This document shows, one piece after another, positions 1-8,352 of a DNA stretch of 64,000 bases. The stretch covers positions 2,450,501-2,514,500 of the forward strand of contig NZ_LROY01000002.1 of the NCBI RefSeq assembly GCF_001639145.1, written 5' to 3'. The DNA is from Microbulbifer sp. Q7 (GTDB lineage: Bacteria; Pseudomonadota; Gammaproteobacteria; Pseudomonadales; Cellvibrionaceae). Made by a program: the position numbers and the translations under genes. The notes beneath the pieces are model-generated. The model searched no databases. It saw only the letters and a list, made by a program, of their open reading frames with translations, and was not told the DNA's origin. Each line of letters begins with the position of its first letter. Positions within the stretch are counted from its first letter, which is position 1.

Positions 1-1
1 C

Positions 2-1228
2 CTGGGTGAGCTGGACCAGGCCATGCACCACATGGAAGCGGTGGAGCAAGCCACCCTCGCCCGCCAGGACATTCCCAATGCCGCCTGGGCCCTGTGCCAA
101 CAAACCGAAATTGCCTTCGCCAACGGTCTGCTGAAGAAGGCTGCAGCCCTGCAGGCCCGCACGCAGCGGCTGGTGGAAGAGCATCACCTGGTGGGCCTGC
201 CCATCTCTGAATTCATCTACCGACTGCAGGGCCAGCTGCAATGGGAAGCCGGCGATCTCGACGGCGCCGCGGAATCCGCACGGCGCGGTATGCAGATCAA
301 CCGCAAGGTGGGCGAGCGCTGGCTGCTGCCGGAATACACATTGCTGTTGAAAGTCGCGCTTGCTCGGGGTGACAAAGATGAATGCCTGGAGTGGATGGAG
401 CGGGTAGAACACCTGCTCACCGGCGAGCAGTATCACCGCGACTGGGTGGCGAACGCCGATGCGGCGCGCATGCGTGTATGGCAGGCCCTGGAAAATACAG
501 AGGCCATCGCCAGCTGGCAGGAACAGGCCGAAGCGGTGGCCGACCGCCCCAGCAACCACTTCGAACAGTGCCATGGGCGCAACCACGTACGCGCCCTGAT
601 CTCACTGCACCGCTGGTCCGATGCCAACCGCCTGCTTGGGCGCCTGCAGCAGGTTGCCGAAGAATGCGGCCTGATTACCGACCAGCTGCGCAACCGGGTG
701 CTTGCGGCGCATCTGGCGTGGCTACGCGAGCGCCGCGAATCGGCACTGGCGCACCTGCGCGCTGCACTCACCATTATGCAGGAAAGCGACCTGCGAGCGA
801 GCTTCCTGCAAATCGGCAAACCCATAATCGTGCTGTTAAAAGCCGCACTGGAGGAAACCGGGGAAAACGCCCTGAACGATGCTCAGGCGGATAAGGCCCA
901 GCAGCTGATCAAGCTCGCCCAGCAACAGCCGGAACTGGGCGGCGGCATCCGCATTGAGCTGGACGAAACCATCGTGCGCGAAATTCTCGCCAGTGACGCC
1001 GTGCCCGATTTCCTACGCCACTCTCCCCTCACCCCGCGGGAGTGGCAGGTACTTAACGCCATCCACTCTGGCCTCTCCAACGAGCGCATCGCCCGGCATT
1101 TCAAGGTCGCGCCGAGCACTATCAAGACGCATATTCGCAGCCTGTATCAGAAACTGGATGTGAAAGATCGCCAGCAGGCGATTGCATTGGCGGAACAGCT
1201 GTTGCGCTCGGTACAGGACAAGCCCTGA
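2..1228 (+). CDS. malT: MalT-type LuxR-family maltose regulon activator, C-terminal part
   Basis: This is the C-terminal ~408 residues of a transcription activator; the reading frame is open to the left edge, so the N-terminal part lies outside the window. The visible part is mostly helical and TPR-like, and ends in a LuxR-type helix-turn-helix with the motif LTPREWQVLNAIHSGLSNE followed by IKTHIRSLYQKL, very close to E. coli MalT. In the MalT family the missing part is a STAND ATPase, the TPR-like part senses maltotriose, and the HTH binds MalT boxes. Its position beside an alpha-glucosidase and 25 kb from an amylase locus with MalT-box-like promoters supports the assignment. A weak hairpin follows the stop codon. 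Confidence 0.88.
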   Translation: MGELDQAMHHMEAVEQATLARQDIPNAAWALCQQTEIAFANGLLKKAAALQARTQRLVEEHHLVGLPISEFIYRLQGQLQWEAGDLDGAAESARRGMQINRKVGERWLLPEYTLLLKVALARGDKDECLEWMERVEHLLTGEQYHRDWVANADAARMRVWQALENTEAIASWQEQAEAVADRPSNHFEQCHGRNHVRALISLHRWSDANRLLGRLQQVAEECGLITDQLRNRVLAAHLAWLRERRESALAHLRAALTIMQESDLRASFLQIGKPIIVLLKAALEETGENALNDAQADKAQQLIKLAQQQPELGGGIRIELDETIVREILASDAVPDFLRHSPLTPREWQVLNAIHSGLSNERIARHFKVAPSTIKTHIRSLYQKLDVKDRQQAIALAEQLLRSVQDKP

Positions 1229-1235
1229 GAAACAC

Positions 1236-1258
1236 AAGCCGGTCTTAACAACCGGCTT
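1236..1258. terminator. Hairpin between convergent genes
   Basis: AAGCCGGT and ACCGGCTT form an 8-bp stem around a 7-base loop just after the malT stop. The stop codon of the opposing gene lies in the loop. The T-run is short on the plus strand, so termination would be weak. Confidence 0.5.
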
Positions 1259-2150
1259 TGAGGGTTCTTTGCTGTTGCGGAGCTTCAGATGGCTCCGGCG
1301 GGTAGATGCTGGTGGGCCATTTCAGGGGGGCGAATTCTTTGCACAGCTGCATATCGCCGACCTGAGCTTTTATTTTTTCGACTTTGGCCTGGGTTTCTGG
1401 CCCCAGCTCCAGAGTGATGCTGTTAAATATATTGTCTTGTAGCTCCTGAAGCGGGCCTTTGTCGAACGCGAGATTACCGTTCTCGTCGCGACTGTAGTAG
1501 TCCTGAACAGTTGTAACCACCACAAAATGTTCATCGCTTACAGGGAATACAAACAAGTCATCCGGCATTACAAGATCATGGACATCTTCAGCCCGGTTGT
1601 AGACCTTAAAGCTCGCGCCGGGAACAGGTAAATGATCGTGGCTACGCCAATCTACAGGGCCATGGTATCGAGGGACATGAGCCATATCCCCCTCCCAATT
1701 TTCGTGCCCATAACGGTCATTGAGGTAGTGAGTCAGAACCGTTTCAAATGCCTTGGGATTAAGGAACGAAAAATTGGTATTTCGGTAACTATCTGACCAT
1801 CCGACCACGGCAATGGCAGTAGAAAGCTCAGCTTTACATCCAGTCATCCACGGCCCGTAAAACGCCCACCTCCGCGACCAGAGGCAAGCAATACCCCAAC
1901 GCTTTCCGGGCATGGAAAAGTCTGTATGCAGGCCCGCCGGTGCATCAAGTATTGCATCGCTCCCCGGATATGATCTCGTCTGCTTCATCATCAAATTCCG
2001 AGGGCTGTGGCTAGGAGCTTTAACCACCAAGCGGGATCCCGCAATATTAAGAGTTGTCGGTGAGGCCCAAGCATAATTCGGTCCCTGAGGAATCGTGTAC
2101 TCGTGCCGTTTTCGCCACTCCAGTGGAGGATACTTAAATATATTACGCAC
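1245..2150 (-). CDS. Uncharacterised 301-residue protein, second gene of a two-gene unit
   Basis: I do not recognise this family with certainty. The protein has no signal peptide or membrane segment and is rich in aromatic residues (for example YAWASPTT, GPVDWRSHDHLPVPGASF). The start is GTG, chosen because a strong GGAGG lies 7 bases upstream and the neighbouring gene stops 12 bases before it, so the two are translated together. Base composition is lower in GC than the flanking mal genes, suggesting that the pair inserted between malT and the alpha-glucosidase. The function is unknown; a partner role with the upstream protein is inferred only from the tight coupling. Confidence 0.7.
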   Translation of the reverse strand: MRNIFKYPPLEWRKRHEYTIPQGPNYAWASPTTLNIAGSRLVVKAPSHSPRNLMMKQTRSYPGSDAILDAPAGLHTDFSMPGKRWGIACLWSRRWAFYGPWMTGCKAELSTAIAVVGWSDSYRNTNFSFLNPKAFETVLTHYLNDRYGHENWEGDMAHVPRYHGPVDWRSHDHLPVPGASFKVYNRAEDVHDLVMPDDLFVFPVSDEHFVVVTTVQDYYSRDENGNLAFDKGPLQELQDNIFNSITLELGPETQAKVEKIKAQVGDMQLCKEFAPLKWPTSIYPPEPSEAPQQQRTLKAGC

Positions 2151-2162
2151 TTGAGGGCCTCC

Positions 2163-3350
2163 TTAGAGTTTAAATCGGCGTCGCATATCTTCGGTTACGC
2201 TTTGACCTATGGCATATACCGCGCCTGCCCCACCGATAGCAGTAGCTACGCTCCCCAACATAACCATTGCAGGCCCGCTAGCAAGTGCTGCTCCGATACC
2301 AACTGGTGTTGAAATTGCCACCGCACCTTTAAACCAAGCCATGGCATGCTGATCGCGCCCATAAGGGTCGTTCCTATTATTCATCCGGGCACCGGCGACA
2401 GAAAATTGACTCAATGCACCACGAGGGTTTACACCGGTGTTTGCAAACCGCTTATTCAGGCTCAGCTTTAGCTGGTGTGCAAGCTTAAGAGCCTTGGCGG
2501 GCGAAGTCCTAGGGCGATGAAGAAAAAGAGTGTGCCCTTCTAAAGAAAGTCCCTTATCGACCAATATCTGCATTGCTTGGGTAAGAACGGCAGAGCCACC
2601 GAAATCTGCAACCCAAGCTACCGATTCAATCGTGCTTGCAGCTTCCATGGTAGCCGCAAGATGTACAGCTGAGCTACGGCTTCCGTCTATGGAAAGAGAG
2701 TTATAACGGAATAAACCACCCAAACGCTTCGGACCCGGGGTAAAGTGAAGGTCACAGCCAGTTCGCTCAATTGCGGATGTGTTATCCCCAAAGAATGTTA
2801 ACGCACCAGGTATGCTGTAGTTCGCAGCTTCATTTGCAGATTCATAGTTCGCATCTGCAACTGCGACAAGGCGCCCAATCTGGGGATTAACCTTGCCACC
2901 CCTAACATACTTCGCACGCCATTCACCGGTTTCAGCCACTAGTGATGCGCGATAAGTACCTAATCGACTTTGCTGTACGCCCCTATCCTGCGTTCGGTAA
3001 TAATTATCATCCAACACCAGCTCCATAATACAAAACTGGTCATTCATCCAGCGCACCACCGTCGCTTTTAAGCCCGGCAAAAATACATAGTATTTCTCAC
3101 TGCCGGTACCACACTGACGCTCGCCGGGTCGTACGTACACGTTGTTTTTACCGAGCATGCCGGTGGTCAGCGCATTCAGCTCTTTCACCGCAATCCGCGC
3201 CCAGTGGTGATTGCGCAGCGCGGCCTGCTGCAGGCGATCGTAGACCGGTTTCAGTTCGGGCACGCAACTAATGCGCTTGCCTGCGCGCTGACCGGCGATG
3301 AGTGGATAGCGTTGAGGTGAGGACAGAGGGGCGACTTGTGGGGTATCCAT
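2163..3350 (-). CDS. Uncharacterised 395-residue protein with C-terminal hydrophobic hairpin
   Basis: First gene of the minus-strand pair. ATG is preceded by AAGGA. The N-terminal ~320 residues are soluble-looking, with conserved-looking stretches such as ELNALTTGMLGKNNVYVR and ERQCGTGSEKYYVFLPGL. The last ~55 residues hold two hydrophobic segments rich in Gly and Ala (GAVAISTPVGIGAALASG and MVMLGSVATAIGGAGAVYAI), which could form a membrane hairpin. A soluble body with a C-terminal Gly/Ala hairpin could suit a membrane-acting effector or a membrane-tethered protein, but there is no direct evidence for either. GC content is lower than in the neighbours. Confidence 0.72.
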   Translation of the reverse strand: MDTPQVAPLSSPQRYPLIAGQRAGKRISCVPELKPVYDRLQQAALRNHHWARIAVKELNALTTGMLGKNNVYVRPGERQCGTGSEKYYVFLPGLKATVVRWMNDQFCIMELVLDDNYYRTQDRGVQQSRLGTYRASLVAETGEWRAKYVRGGKVNPQIGRLVAVADANYESANEAANYSIPGALTFFGDNTSAIERTGCDLHFTPGPKRLGGLFRYNSLSIDGSRSSAVHLAATMEAASTIESVAWVADFGGSAVLTQAMQILVDKGLSLEGHTLFLHRPRTSPAKALKLAHQLKLSLNKRFANTGVNPRGALSQFSVAGARMNNRNDPYGRDQHAMAWFKGAVAISTPVGIGAALASGPAMVMLGSVATAIGGAGAVYAIGQSVTEDMRRRFKL

Positions 3351-3547
3351 GCGAATCCTTGCAATATTTCAAATCCCTGTGAAACTGCGTGGAATCTTAA
3401 AGAGCGCCAATATCGGCTTCAAGGATTATTGCGGGCACGCCAGTACCAGCTTTGGCTAATTTGGGCGGCTGACCGGCACGTTTCCGGGCGACTTCCCTCC
3501 CTGTCCGCACCCGCCATCCACCCCGCCTGTCCGGCCACCGGATGCCC

Positions 3548-3572
3548 CCCTCCCCCCCGGCAAGGGAGGAGG
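3548..3572 (+). promoter_or_regulatory. MalT-box-like element ahead of the alpha-glucosidase
   Basis: A C-rich half followed by GGGAGGAGG (3564-3572), which matches the MalT-box consensus GGGAKGAGG exactly. It lies 65 bases before the ATG and in the same orientation to its gene as the five related sites at 17172, 28969, 29040, 38590 and 49257. Confidence 0.6.
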
Positions 3573-3637
3573 CAGGGGTGCTGCCACATCGCCATACTGA
3601 CCCTAACCTAATAAGTATCCAAAAACGGACTCAAGGC

Positions 3638-5290
3638 ATGAGCGGTAATCCCAACAGCAGTCAAATCGGGGAATGGTGGCGCAACAGCGTGATCTACCAG
3701 ATCTATCCCCGCAGCTTTTGTGACGCTAACGGCGACGGCATTGGCGACCTTCAGGGTATCTGCCAGAAGCTCCCCTACGTGAAATCCCTGGGCGTCGACG
3801 CCATCTGGATCTCTCCTTTCTTCAAGTCGCCGATGGCGGATTTCGGCTACGACGTGTCCGATTATCGCGATGTAGACCCGATCTTCGGTAATCTGTACGA
3901 CTTCGACCAGGTTATCGACAAGGCGCACGAACTCGGTCTGAAGGTCATCATCGACCAGATCCTGAGCCACACCTCCGACCAGCACCCCTGGTTCGAGGAG
4001 AGCCGCGCGAGCCGCGACAATCCCAAGGCCGACTGGTACGTATGGGCCGATGCAAAGGAAGATGGCAGCGCGCCCAATAACTGGATGTCCAACTTCGGCG
4101 GCAGTGCCTGGCGCTGGTGTACCCGCCGCCGCCAGTACTACCTGACCAACTTCCTCAAGGAGCAGCCGGACCTGAACCTGCACAACCCGGAAGTTCAGGA
4201 GCAACTGCTGGCCGACCTGCGTTTCTGGCTTGACCGCGGAGTCGACGGCTTCCGCCTGGACGCCATCAACCACGCGTTCCACAACCGCTCCCTGCAGGAC
4301 AACCCGCCGCGCCCGGTGAAGCTGGACAAGAACGGCCTGCCGCCGGTGAACAGTTACGAATACCAGTGGCATATTCACGACAAGTCCCAGCCGGAGAACC
4401 TGGTTTTCCTGCAGCGGGTGCGCACACTGATGGATGAGTACCCCGGTTCCGCGACCGTGGGCGAGGTGGGTGATGACAATACCCACAAGATCATGGCCGA
4501 CTACACCACCGAGCACCGCCTGCATATGGCGTACTCGTTCGACCTGCTGTCGGAAGAGTGCAGTGCACAGTTCCTGCGTGACACTCTGGAGAAGAACCGC
4601 CGGGTTACCGAGGAAGGCTGGCCGTGCTGGTCCATCTCCAACCACGATGTACCCCGCTCGTTCAGCCGCTGGAACAAGGGCTTCGACCCGGAAACCGCCA
4701 GCGCCCGCGCACCACTGTTCTTGCTCATGCAGCTGATGCTGCGCGGCAGCGTATGCCTCTACCAGGGCGAGGAACTGGGTCTGCCGGAAGCTGAGGTGGC
4801 GTTCGAGGATTTGCAGGACCCCTACGGCATTAACCTGTGGCCGGAATTCAAAGGCCGCGATGGCTGCCGCACGCCCATGCCCTGGTTCAACGGCGGCGAG
4901 ATCAACGCGGGCTTCTCCAAGGTGAAACCCTGGCTGCCGGTCGCAGAAGAACACTACCACCTGGCGGCATCCGTTCAGGAAGACGACCAGCACTCCATGC
5001 TAAACCGCTTCCGCGCCGTGCTGCAGTGGCACGCGAACCTGTCGCCGGCACTGGCGATCGCCGAGCAGAGCATTATCGACAGCGGCAATGACCTGCTGGT
5101 ATTCGAGCGCAGCAGCGGCGACGAGCGCTATTTTGTGCTGCTGAACCTTGGGCGCGAAGCCGCGAGTTATACCTTGCCGGAAGCATTTGTCGGGGCGGAA
5201 GACATCACCCCGGCCGGTTTCAGCGGCAGTGTGACCGCGGAGACCGTTGAACTGCCGGTGGCAGGCGCGCGCGTATTCCGCCGCAACTGA
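3638..5290 (+). CDS. GH13 alpha-glucosidase (subfamily 23-like), cytoplasmic
   Basis: A 550-residue enzyme that hydrolyses alpha-1,4-linked glucose from maltose and short maltodextrins. No signal peptide is seen, so it should act in the cytoplasm after uptake. The opening WWRNSVIYQIYPRSF and the whole length are typical of GH13 alpha-glucosidases. Catalytic residues are visible: nucleophile D208 in GFRLDAINH, acid/base E276 in TVGEVGDD, and D337 in SNHDVPR. An in-frame extension upstream exists, but ATG 3638 follows CAAGG and gives the usual family length. The gene lies downstream of a MalT-box-like element and close to malT, so maltose induction is likely. Confidence 0.93.
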   Translation: MSGNPNSSQIGEWWRNSVIYQIYPRSFCDANGDGIGDLQGICQKLPYVKSLGVDAIWISPFFKSPMADFGYDVSDYRDVDPIFGNLYDFDQVIDKAHELGLKVIIDQILSHTSDQHPWFEESRASRDNPKADWYVWADAKEDGSAPNNWMSNFGGSAWRWCTRRRQYYLTNFLKEQPDLNLHNPEVQEQLLADLRFWLDRGVDGFRLDAINHAFHNRSLQDNPPRPVKLDKNGLPPVNSYEYQWHIHDKSQPENLVFLQRVRTLMDEYPGSATVGEVGDDNTHKIMADYTTEHRLHMAYSFDLLSEECSAQFLRDTLEKNRRVTEEGWPCWSISNHDVPRSFSRWNKGFDPETASARAPLFLLMQLMLRGSVCLYQGEELGLPEAEVAFEDLQDPYGINLWPEFKGRDGCRTPMPWFNGGEINAGFSKVKPWLPVAEEHYHLAASVQEDDQHSMLNRFRAVLQWHANLSPALAIAEQSIIDSGNDLLVFERSSGDERYFVLLNLGREAASYTLPEAFVGAEDITPAGFSGSVTAETVELPVAGARVFRRN

Positions 5291-5844
5291 GCCAGAACAG
5301 TATTCGACGACCAGCGAGGAAGCCGGAAGAAAAACGGAAAGAAAACGGCGAAAAAATCCGAGAAACTGGCGCGCGGTTGCCTGACTGCACAGAACCCGCG
5401 CTCCATTACACACTCAAAGGATTACCTCTCAATAAGATCGTCAACCAGTGTTGCTCTCGTCAAAGCACGATTTCCAGTTTCTCTGGAAAGTTTGAAGCCG
5501 GCTACCAGCCGGCTTTTTTTTGCCCGTATCACCGGTGACCGCCCCCGAGCGAAAGATAATATCCCCGCCTCCCGTCATTCCGTTTCAATGTAAAAAGCGC
5601 CAATCACGGACCCTACCATGCCTCTCACTTGCCCTGAGGTTCGCTCGCCAGCGATGCCGATAGGCAGGCTCATCCCGCGGCCAATTCGGGATACACCGAC
5701 GCGCCGCTTTGGGGAAATTCACAGGTCTGGTCAGTGCACGACGGTGCAGGGGTTTGTTCGCCCTGAATTTCACTGGAGAACGAATGCCTCCAGCGCACCC
5801 GCACGCCGCCCTGCAAGTTGCTCGCGAGAGCAGATGAGGTACGC
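5291..5844. other. Intergenic region with hairpins, no gene seen
   Basis: The 554 bases hold tandem hairpins after the alpha-glucosidase (TTTCCAG/CTGGAAA at 5471-5489, then the terminator at 5495). Further on are smaller inverted repeats such as ATCCCG/CGGGAT around 5671-5692 and TGCAC/GTGCA at 5735-5748. The short reading frames here have no credible start signals or homology. The second half is the leader of the L,D-transpeptidase gene. Confidence 0.5.
5495..5521 (+). terminator. Rho-independent terminator of the alpha-glucosidase gene
   Basis: AAGCCGGCT, loop ACC, AGCCGGCTT followed by a run of eight T. It lies about 200 bases after the stop codon of the GH13 gene. Confidence 0.85.
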
Positions 5845-6450
5845 ATGCAAGGCTCTTCCACATTCATCAAGCAAGCTCTTAAAAAAATCGCCCTCGGCGC
5901 CAGCCTGGTTCTCGCCGCGTCGGCGGTCTTTGCACCGGTGGCACAGGCGGGTGACTACCCCTATCCCTACCAGCAGCACCGCTCCATGACCGACGGAAGT
6001 GCCTGGTGGCGCCGGGATGTTGTGGGCGGTGCGCCGCACATCATCATCGACATCAGTGAACAGCGGGCCTATTTCTACAAGGGCAGCCAGCTCGCGGGCA
6101 TCTCTCCGGTGGCAACAGGCATTGCCGGCTACCGCACGCCCACTGGCAGCTTCCGTATTTCAGAGAAAAACATCGATCACCGCTCCAATCTGTTCGGGCA
6201 CTATGTGGACCGGGCCGGCTATGTGCGCAAGTCGAGCGTCGATGTGCGCCGCGACAAGCGTCCGGCGGGGACCGTATTCCGCGGTGCGTCGATGGACTTC
6301 TTTATGCGTTTCAATGGCGCGGTAGGTATGCATGCGGGCAAGGTCACCGGGCGTCCGGAGTCCCATGGCTGTGTTCGCCTGCCCTGGCACATGGCGAAGA
6401 TCTTTTTCGAAAATGCCCCCTCGGGCACCAAGGTCACGGTTCGTCAATAA
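5845..6450 (+). CDS. Periplasmic L,D-transpeptidase (YkuD domain)
   Basis: A 201-residue exported protein. The start was chosen at the ATG preceded by GAGGT; an in-frame extension to 5818 lacks a ribosome site. Residues 1-35 form a Sec signal peptide ending near AQA. Residues ~60-200 are a YkuD catalytic domain with the signature HGCVRLP (Ser-His-Gly-Cys) holding the catalytic cysteine and histidine. The family makes 3-3 peptidoglycan crosslinks or attaches proteins to peptidoglycan; which reaction applies here cannot be told. It is transcribed alone and ends in a bidirectional terminator shared with the convergent ZorAB-like operon. Confidence 0.9.
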   Translation: MQGSSTFIKQALKKIALGASLVLAASAVFAPVAQAGDYPYPYQQHRSMTDGSAWWRRDVVGGAPHIIIDISEQRAYFYKGSQLAGISPVATGIAGYRTPTGSFRISEKNIDHRSNLFGHYVDRAGYVRKSSVDVRRDKRPAGTVFRGASMDFFMRFNGAVGMHAGKVTGRPESHGCVRLPWHMAKIFFENAPSGTKVTVRQ

Positions 6451-6466
6451 ACGCACGACCACTACG

Positions 6467-6494
6467 AAAAAGGGCAGCTTTCGCTGCCCTTTTT
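6467..6494. terminator. Bidirectional terminator
   Basis: A 12-bp stem AAAAAGGGCAGC / GCTGCCCTTTTT with loop TTTC. It serves the L,D-transpeptidase on the plus strand and the five-gene operon on the minus strand. Confidence 0.92.
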
Positions 6495-6511
6495 ATATTC
6501 CGTAGCGCGCC

Positions 6512-7630
6512 TTAGCCGAGGCTCCCCAGCACACTGCGCATGGTCCAGAAATCCCAACCTTCCGGTAAACGTGCACGCTCTTCCTCGGTCGCAACAATAC
6601 CCCGGCGATGTTCCGGCCACGCCAGCACCGCTACACCCTCGTAGCCGGTAAAGTGGTGAAACATTACGGGGGCGGATAGTTTGCGCTCCAGCTGCTCACA
6701 CAGCGGGTGCCAGGACAAGGGCAGCTGCCGGCGCACCCGGGACCAGTCGCGTTCAGATTCCGTTTCTGCGTCGTGCGCAGACATTGCCGGGTGTTCCTGC
6801 TTCGCGTCAAACCGCGCCTGGCTAGCCGCCAGTGCGCTGTTCTCGGGCAATGTCAGTACGCCCATGGCCTGCTGCTGGGCGCAAAGAATACAGGCATCCA
6901 TAGACAGCCCCAGCGCCGCACCCCGCTCCACCGGTACAAACCAGTGGTTCCCGGCGGGTACCGGCCACTCACAGAAGCCACAGGTACCGTGGTCGGCGGC
7001 CTCTGGCTCGACATCGCCCACCCCCAGCACCGGCTTACCCGGCGCCCAGAAATGCGCTTCTTCGCTGGGGAAAAACTCCTGCGCGTACTGGCTCACATGC
7101 CAGTGAAAACTGAACCCTTCGGCAACCCGCGTGCGGTCCCGCGGGCCGAGGCCGCGAAAACCGCGGTGGTTTACTTTCGCCAGGCAATATTCGCAGGCGT
7201 GTGGTGTGCCGCTCAGTCCGGGTGCCGCCAGTGCTTCCCGGGCGGTACCGATCCAGACCACCTGGGCGGGATCTTCCAGGGCGCCACAACAGCTGGCCAG
7301 GTGTACACGGTGAAAGAATTCCGTCCGCACCTGCCGGTCTTCCACCGCAGCCACATCCACCGCATACACCATCACCGGGCTCCCGCGGTACATCCAGCCG
7401 TGCTCGGTCTGCTCGAGGTCTCCCAGAGTAACTTCCATTCCCCGGATCAGGGCCTGCTCGACCGACGCACTGTGGGGGTCAGGCGCGGCGGCGTCAGCGG
7501 ACTCTGCGACGGCCTCCGGGTCTTCGCGCTCCAGGACATCCTGCCCGATAGCCGCGTCGTGCGCATCGCGGCCCCCCATACCGGAAATGGCCTGGGTGAG
7601 TGCTTCCAGATGGCGGCTCCAGCGGCTCAT
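6512..7630 (-). CDS. Cysteine-rich (two zinc-finger-like clusters) protein of the ZorAB-like operon
   Basis: A 372-residue protein without signal peptide or membrane segments, last gene of the operon. It has two cysteine clusters. The first is HLASCC followed by HACEYCLAKVNHRGF, the second CGFC followed ~29 residues later by CILCAQQQ. Both look like zinc-binding treble-clef arrangements. The second recalls the layout of HNH nucleases (CxxC, His, Pro, Arg-Gly, CxxC), but the residue before the His is Asn and the catalytic residues cannot be confirmed. The ATG overlaps the stop of the OmpA-like gene, so the two are coupled. It is probably a cytosolic partner or effector of the motor pair; this is inference from context. 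Confidence 0.7.
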   Translation of the reverse strand: MSRWSRHLEALTQAISGMGGRDAHDAAIGQDVLEREDPEAVAESADAAAPDPHSASVEQALIRGMEVTLGDLEQTEHGWMYRGSPVMVYAVDVAAVEDRQVRTEFFHRVHLASCCGALEDPAQVVWIGTAREALAAPGLSGTPHACEYCLAKVNHRGFRGLGPRDRTRVAEGFSFHWHVSQYAQEFFPSEEAHFWAPGKPVLGVGDVEPEAADHGTCGFCEWPVPAGNHWFVPVERGAALGLSMDACILCAQQQAMGVLTLPENSALAASQARFDAKQEHPAMSAHDAETESERDWSRVRRQLPLSWHPLCEQLERKLSAPVMFHHFTGYEGVAVLAWPEHRRGIVATEEERARLPEGWDFWTMRSVLGSLG

Positions 7631-8352
7631 CAGAAAGATTCCTCGAGGATGCTGTGGATCTTGGTTTCAGAATTGGTGATCACGCGGAAGGCCACTCGCT
7701 TGGATTGTTCGATATTCTCGCTGCCATCGGCATTGTAGATGGGTCGGGAGGAAGAATACCCGACAGCGGCCACATTCTGCATCATCCAGGCGTGGTGAGT
7801 GGTCACTTCATCCAGGGTATACACGTAGCGCAGCACCGAACGCGCGCGATCCTGCGATAAGCGCAGGTTATTGAAGTACATGTCATTGCGGTCACTGGTC
7901 TGCCCCCAGCCGGAGCTGGTGTGCCCCTCGATGCGCACCGCCTCTACCGACCCCTTAAACGGCGCCAGCACATTCATATAGCGGGGGAAGAACTCCTCAA
8001 ACACCACCTTGTAGCTAGCAGTGAGCGCCGCCTCGCCGGTATCGAACATGGCATCGGAGTTATTGAAGGCCACCGTCAGGGTATCCCGGTCAATGGTGGC
8101 CCCCCAGCGCGCCAGATCTGGAGCGAATTCATTCTGCAGTGATTCGTAAATCGCCAGCTGGTTTTCCTTGTACGACATGGCGATGGTGCGGATTTTTTCC
8201 CGCTCGATCATGACCGAGCGCATCATCGCCACTGCAATACACAGAAACACCATCATCAGCCCCGCCATCAGGTCGGACACGCTGATCCACGAGGATTCGC
8301 CCTCGCCGCGGTTCGCCAAACCGGAACGGGGAAACCCCGGCCTGGTGGACAT
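7630..8352 (-). CDS. ZorB/MotB-like OmpA-family protein (motor stator partner)
   Basis: A 240-residue protein with one N-terminal transmembrane helix (residues ~26-46) that begins with an aspartate in SWISVSDLMAGLMMVFL. This is the arrangement of the proton-carrying Asp in MotB and ZorB. The C-terminal half is an OmpA-like peptidoglycan-binding domain with GHTSSGWG and the motif NNLRLSQDRARSVLRYV. It should sit in the inner membrane and grip the cell wall. It overlaps the upstream MotA/ZorA-like gene by one base and the downstream gene by three, so all three are co-translated. The match to ZorB is by architecture; plain MotB or a TolR-type protein is less likely because of the partner's long coiled-coil tail. 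Confidence 0.85.
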   Translation of the reverse strand: MSTRPGFPRSGLANRGEGESSWISVSDLMAGLMMVFLCIAVAMMRSVMIEREKIRTIAMSYKENQLAIYESLQNEFAPDLARWGATIDRDTLTVAFNNSDAMFDTGEAALTASYKVVFEEFFPRYMNVLAPFKGSVEAVRIEGHTSSGWGQTSDRNDMYFNNLRLSQDRARSVLRYVYTLDEVTTHHAWMMQNVAAVGYSSSRPIYNADGSENIEQSKRVAFRVITNSETKIHSILEESF

